From Geosiphon pyriformis (Eukaryota; Glomeromycota; Glomeromycetes; Archaeosporales; Geosiphonaceae), in assembly GCA_016748015.1 (NCBI GenBank), contig JAAOMT010000151.1, positions 312,001 to 325,462 of the forward strand: DNA of 13,462 nucleotides, given 5' to 3'. Both the position numbers and the translations under genes were made by a program. Of the stretch, positions 9,250 through 13,462 are shown one piece after another; within the stretch, counting starts at the first letter, position 1; the number at the start of each line of letters is the position of its first letter. Below the pieces are notes generated by a model. The model made no database searches. It was not told the DNA's origin and saw only the letters and a program-made list of their open reading frames with translations.

Positions 9250-9735
9250 ATGCCTAAACTTGATAAAGGTATGTGTGCATTTATCCTCCTAGACTACCAT
9301 ATATATTTGTTTTCTCTTTTCAACTTGATTGGACCTTCTGATCCCCTTTGGAAAAAAAGACAGCGCAATACGAGCTCGAAATACTAGCGTAGTTAATACC
9401 ATAACTGACACCTTTTGGAATGTCGTTCACTTCTTTCGCTTTTTTGTTCAAACTTTAATTTGGGTAAGTCCCAAAAATAGCTACTCTCAATGTACGTAAA
9501 AGTGCTTAAAATTTTATGTTTATCGATTAAACCTTTTTATACAGCCTCAATCTGCAGATAATATTCGAAGTGCGGAACTTAGTGGCGGTGGTAGGATACG
9601 TGTTATAAGGCCCAATATTCAACACTTTGGTAGGTAATTGTTACTAAAATAAAATTTTTCTTAAAAGACTTATTGATATATTGGAATTTCTTTTAAATAG
9701 AAGGGGCACCGCCTTGTGGAGGTTGCTGCGGATAA
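9250..9735 (+). CDS. SELENOK: Selenoprotein K homologue, Cys form
   Basis: Small single-pass ER membrane protein of the SelK/SelS class. The animal protein works in ER-associated degradation (p97/VCP recruitment) and as cofactor of the palmitoyltransferase DHHC6. Exons are 9250-9268, 9360-9463, 9545-9629 and 9701-9735; introns are 91, 81 and 71 nt, and the product is 80 aa (human 94). The segment around ITDTFWNVVHFFRFFVQTLI (residues 21-40) matches the SelK ITDFFW...FFKTLL membrane helix. It is followed by a Gly/Arg/Pro-rich soluble tail ending PPCGGCCG-stop. In animals the Sec lies in a terminal GGUGR; here the matching codon is TGC (Cys78), followed by a second Cys. Donor 9630 is preferred over 9634 because only it gives the GGC tail. 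An in-frame ATG at 9205 would add 15 hydrophobic residues; SelK proteins have short N-termini, so I kept 9250. Confidence 0.82.
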
Positions 9736-10017
9736 GAATTTTTAATTTTTTAAGTAAAGTCTGAATAGCTAATATCTTGTAGTCCCCATCCCTATTAAGG
9801 ATTAGAAAAATGCTGGCAATTTTATCTAGATCTTTTTAACTTGTGCATTATCACTATCCCGGCTATTTAAAAATAGTTTATTCCTTTTCTGGCAAACGTT
9901 GCTCGAAGTTTCCACTGTCGGAAATTATGAACTTATGGTATTGATGAAAACAATTCCGCTTTATTTTATAAGTTTATTTTTGATTCTATCAGTTTATTTA
10001 AAAGACCAATTCAAAAA

Positions 10018-12550
10018 ATGGGTGGTAAAAATGACGACTCACCCAACCTTCTAATAGAAGCTGGAGGACCGCTTATTGAAGCAGTAGCTGGTTTTGTGCC
10101 CATCGCTGGTCCTCTATTATCTGTAATCATTCGACAAATCTTTGACCTGACCGAGAAAGCAGAGCACAATAAAAAAATATGTCGTCGTTTAGCTGAACGA
10201 GTTCGTGTGGCGAGCTTGAACCTTGAACGTCAACATGAACGACCAGACGACGTGGCTTTAAACCAATACAAAGACGCAATCTTCGAATGCAAAAATTTTA
10301 TTGAAAAAATAAGCAAAACCTCAACATTTATGAAGTTTATAACGGGTAAAGATGTAAGTTCAAATTTTCACAATCAAAAATCTTTTTGATTCTTACCCTT
10401 TGGAACTTTGAGACGAATAAACAAGACTTTAATACGCTTCTTTAAATATTTGGGAATTTGATGAAAAGGTTGAGTGGCAATTTAATGAAATTAATCGTAA
10501 CTTGGATTCAGCTATTGGCCAATTGGGCCTCGAAGAAATTATGCGAACACGTGAAGAGATCGAAGAAGATGGGACGCTTTTAAGATCTGAAATGAGATCA
10601 ACTTTAGGAGTGATCGAGGAGGTGATGAAGAATGTGTTCAAAGAAGGAATGGACACGAAAAAAAAAGTTGAGGTTTTGGACTCGAAAATTGATGCGATGC
10701 ATAATGCCGTTAACAACTTGAGTAGTGGGTTGCAAATTCCCAAAAATTTGGGACTCACACGAATCGAATGCAAGCATATTGTCGAGATTGATGGTGGTGA
10801 TAATGACGACAATAATGAAATAAAAAATCAAAGCCAATTCATTGGTTCTATTGGTCAAGTTCGAAAAATGCGTTATATCACGCAAATTGTTTCGGAAAAA
10901 GAAATAGGTCCGATAAATTCGTTGTCCAGACCCCTCGAAACCATTGAAAAGGAAGTCGCCATTCTTACCGAATTAAAAGATTGCGAATATATAATAAGAT
11001 TGTAAGTTTATCTTCATAATCCTTTTTTACTGATTCATCATTTTGATAATATTCACATGGAATAAAATCCCTTCATACCAGCTATGGCACTATGCAAAGA
11101 GCCGGAAAACTATATATCATATCTGAATGGGCAGATTCAGGGGACCTCAACACTTACCTTAAGGGTAATCCAAATCTTCCTTGGTCATTTAAAATCAAGA
11201 TTGCTACTGAAATCGCCAGTGGATTAGTGTTCTGTCATACATTTGATATCTTGCATCATGACATTAGAAGGTACAAATTGTTCTTGAATCCCTTACATGA
11301 ATTTATTACACATCTCTGGGAATATATACCCATTCATGTCATTTATTTTTCATAGTCATAATATCTTATTGACGGATAAATTGTCAGCGAAGCTAAGCAA
11401 TTTTAGTTCCAGCCGCAAGGAAACGGATAACACCAGCCAAGTCAACGACATTCATTCTATATACAGGTATTAATTTTTCACGATGACACTTGCAAATATC
11501 CCTTTGGAATTTAAATGTTAAATATTTTATTTAAAGGTGGCTAGCCCCTGAAAAGGTTTTACACTATAGGGAGAATTCGTATACCAAACAATGTGATATT
11601 TACAGGTTTGTAATGATTCTTTGGACTTTTTTCATATCACTTTTCATATTCATTTTCTCCTTTTATAATCTTGATATGACTGTAAAACCAGTTTTGCAAT
11701 TGTTCTATGGGAACTTGCATCTCAAGAATTACCATACGGCGAAATCACAAAGCCAAACAAATTAATCGAAACTATCAAATCAGGGCAACGCCCAAGGCTT
11801 ATACCTGGTACCCCACCTATATTTGAGAGAATCATGCAACAAGGATGGCATCAGCGTCCGATCAAACGCCCAACCGCTTCATATATGTTTAAAGAATTAA
11901 ATGGTATTAATCGGCCATGCGGCGAACCTGAATCTATACGGCCATTATCAAGTAATTCTATAATAATTCCTCGATCTTCGACAATACTAGCAAGTTCTGA
12001 AGATTCAACACAAGTTAACATCGATCTAATGAATGACATCAAAAGCATAAAGCCTGTCCTAGATATCTCAGACGCGAAGAGACTACATGATCAGAAGTTA
12101 TACTCTGAAGCATGGCAAATATTCAAAATGTATGCTGATCTGGGTGACCCTATTGCTCAATATTATGTTGGATATTACTTGATCACGGGTAATCATTCTG
12201 TTCTGCGAGATACGAAAAAGGCCGTGGAATATTTTCGACGTTCAGCGGAGAAAGGTATACCTGGCGCTCAATTAAGATATTCCGTCGCTTTGTTGAAAGG
12301 CGACGGAATTGAAAAAAATGAGGCTAATGACAGGATTGCCATTGAGAACTTGAAAAAAGCAGCTATAAGCGGCAATCCGCATGCAATGTTTAATTATGGG
12401 GATATTTTGATCAATGGGGGCCATGGTGTTTGGGAGAATATTGAAGAAGGGGAGATATGGATGCGAGCTGCACATGACAAAGGTCACCCTCATGCTTTGA
12501 AAAAATTGACTGATCGATTAAATTCCTTAAATAAGTACCCGAGTATGTAA
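10018..12550 (+). CDS. MLKL-like helical bundle, pseudokinase and Sel1-repeat protein
   Basis: Exons are 10018-10353, 10469-11001, 11082-11270, 11356-11466, 11537-11605 and 11692-12550; introns are 115, 80, 85, 70 and 86 nt, and the product is 698 aa. Residues 10-110: all-helical domain of the MLKL-NTD/Cbl-N type, beginning with the hydrophobic, Gly/Pro-broken AVAGFVPIAGPLLSVIIR. Residues 120-200: long charged helix comparable to the MLKL brace. About 235-485: kinase fold with no glycine loop, an uncertain beta-3 Lys (perhaps K256), alpha-C Glu274, HHD-IRSHN catalytic loop (D350, N355), NFS at 368-370 in place of DFG, APE 393-395, DIYSFAIVLWE (D410) and subdomain-XI R472. About 548-685: four Sel1/TPR-like repeats. 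Loss of the DFG Asp predicts a pseudokinase, so it probably acts by signalling or membrane action and not by phosphotransfer. Exon 2's acceptor (10468) is the least certain junction. Confidence 0.88.
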
Positions 12551-13462
12551 TTGCATTACGAAGCGATTAGCTTTGAACATTTTCTTATTTATTTGTAGCA
12601 ATCCGACAATCTTTTGGTTCCTTAAATAGATTTTCTATATTTCAATTTGACTTAGACAATGAAAAATTATTTTCCCTATATAATATCCAAGCATTAAACG
12701 AACAATTGAATTTAGGATCGAGTTATCACACTATTCACTTTCAATAACCTTTCAATCTTGTAAAATTTACTAGTGTTCCAACTTTCATACCACAAAGTTC
12801 ACGCAACAGTAAAAAAGAGCTGTTGTTTTCCCTTTTTCACATAAAAAAATCAATAAAAGTTGATATTATTATACATGATTAGACAAATCTTATTGATAGT
12901 CCAACTAATTGGACATGAAAGAAGTTCATAAAACTTTGTTCACGCAGTAGAATTTTACATAAATTCAATTAATTCCTCTGTTTCTTGAACTATTAAGACA
13001 TGTGCATTATTTACCGTTTTGGGATTCTATCCCACAGAGCTGCAGCGAAACCTAACTTTCAAAATATAGAACAGGTTTTTATTAACGTTTGAATAGGGAA
13101 CGTAAAAGTTGAAGATCTAAATCTAGGAAGACAATGTACAGATAACGATTATTTTTATCCGATATGTATAATAAAATTAACTTTTTTCTTTCGAAGAAAT
13201 TCTCTAATGAAAATAGCATTCTATTATTTCTTTTTTAATTATCAGTATTTTTTGTCGGTTAAGATAATTTTTAACACAAATAGCAGACCGTCCAATAATG
13301 TGCCGTTTATCGTAATAAATTTTCACTTCAATAAAACTCGTCATACTAGTAAATGACGCGCTTTTTGTACAACGCATTTATTTGTTATTTCAAGCGAAAA
13401 ATATCATCATTCCAAAATTTAGAATCGTACAGACGGGTCACAAAATTAGGACTATTTTCAGA
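12551..13462. other. Downstream intergenic sequence, no gene seen
   Basis: No reading frame of useful length or splice-linked coding pattern appears on either strand. A plus-strand AATAAA at 12852-12857 could serve the kinase/Sel1 gene about 300 nt upstream. A 6-bp inverted repeat, GTCCAA-CTAA-TTGGAC, lies at 12899-12914. The last 200 bases are somewhat richer in CpG (for example ACGCGC near 13356) and may be the edge of a promoter or a transposon remnant that continues past the window. Confidence 0.6.

Noticed and set aside
10018-10035. MGGKND start considered as an N-myristoylation signal
   Set aside because: Position 6 is Asp where a small residue (Ser, Thr, Ala, Gly, Cys or Asn) is required.
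10429-10885. Long minus-strand ORFs opposite the kinase/Sel1 gene
   Set aside because: They mirror the strongly coding, Glu/Lys-rich exon 2 on the plus strand and give low-complexity Ser/Ile/Phe translations typical of antisense shadows.
12899-12914. GTCCAA-CTAA-TTGGAC inverted repeat
   Set aside because: Six-base arms are expected by chance in this amount of sequence, and nothing nearby gives it a role.
1-13462. Search by eye for tRNA genes, CRISPR-like arrays, rRNA, plasmid or phage features
   Set aside because: No tRNA T-loop/acceptor pattern, regular spaced repeats or prokaryotic signals were seen; the window reads as eukaryotic nuclear DNA throughout.

Overview
The window looks like nuclear DNA of a fungus, most likely an arbuscular mycorrhizal fungus (Glomeromycotina, Rhizophagus-like). 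The reasons are: very AT-rich spacers, compact genes with many short introns, and a signalling protein joining a helical-bundle N-terminus, a degenerate kinase domain and Sel1 repeats, an architecture I know as expanded in that group. The lineage call is an inference from gene style and was not tested by search. I traced five intron-containing protein-coding genes. Their 22 proposed introns are 70-115 nt long; 21 are GT-AG and one appears to be GC-AG. Every spliced model closes in frame.

Layout. Positions 1 to about 960 are AT-dominated low-complexity DNA with a (TAA)13 array. A more complex promoter with MCB-like (ACGCG) sites at 1020-1135 leads into the ribonucleotide reductase small subunit (+, 1384-2770, 3 exons, 405 aa). 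A 1.5-kb spacer follows, holding a possible miniature inverted-repeat element and another extremely AT-rich block. Next is an SLC35F6-type DMT transporter (+, 4317-5745, 3 exons, 415 aa). It converges on Mediator subunit MED17 (-, 8989-6125, 11 exons, 667 aa). MED17 is divergent, across 260 bp, from a selenoprotein K homologue carrying Cys instead of Sec (+, 9250-9735, 4 exons, 80 aa). After a 282-bp gap with nothing recognisable comes the MLKL-like/pseudokinase/Sel1 protein (+, 10018-12550, 6 exons, 698 aa). The last 0.9 kb has no gene I can support.

The first four genes are housekeeping functions (dNTP synthesis, vesicular or lysosomal transport, transcription, ER protein quality control) and do not form a pathway. 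The most notable locus is the last gene. Its predicted four-helix-bundle/brace N-terminus, followed by a kinase fold that has lost the DFG aspartate, parallels the necroptosis effector MLKL, with Sel1 repeats added at the C-terminus. The other points of interest are the Cys-form SelK, a KEN box plus MCB sites on the RNR small subunit, and a MED17 gene so fragmented by introns that open reading frames alone hide it, including a spurious antisense ORF over its last exon.
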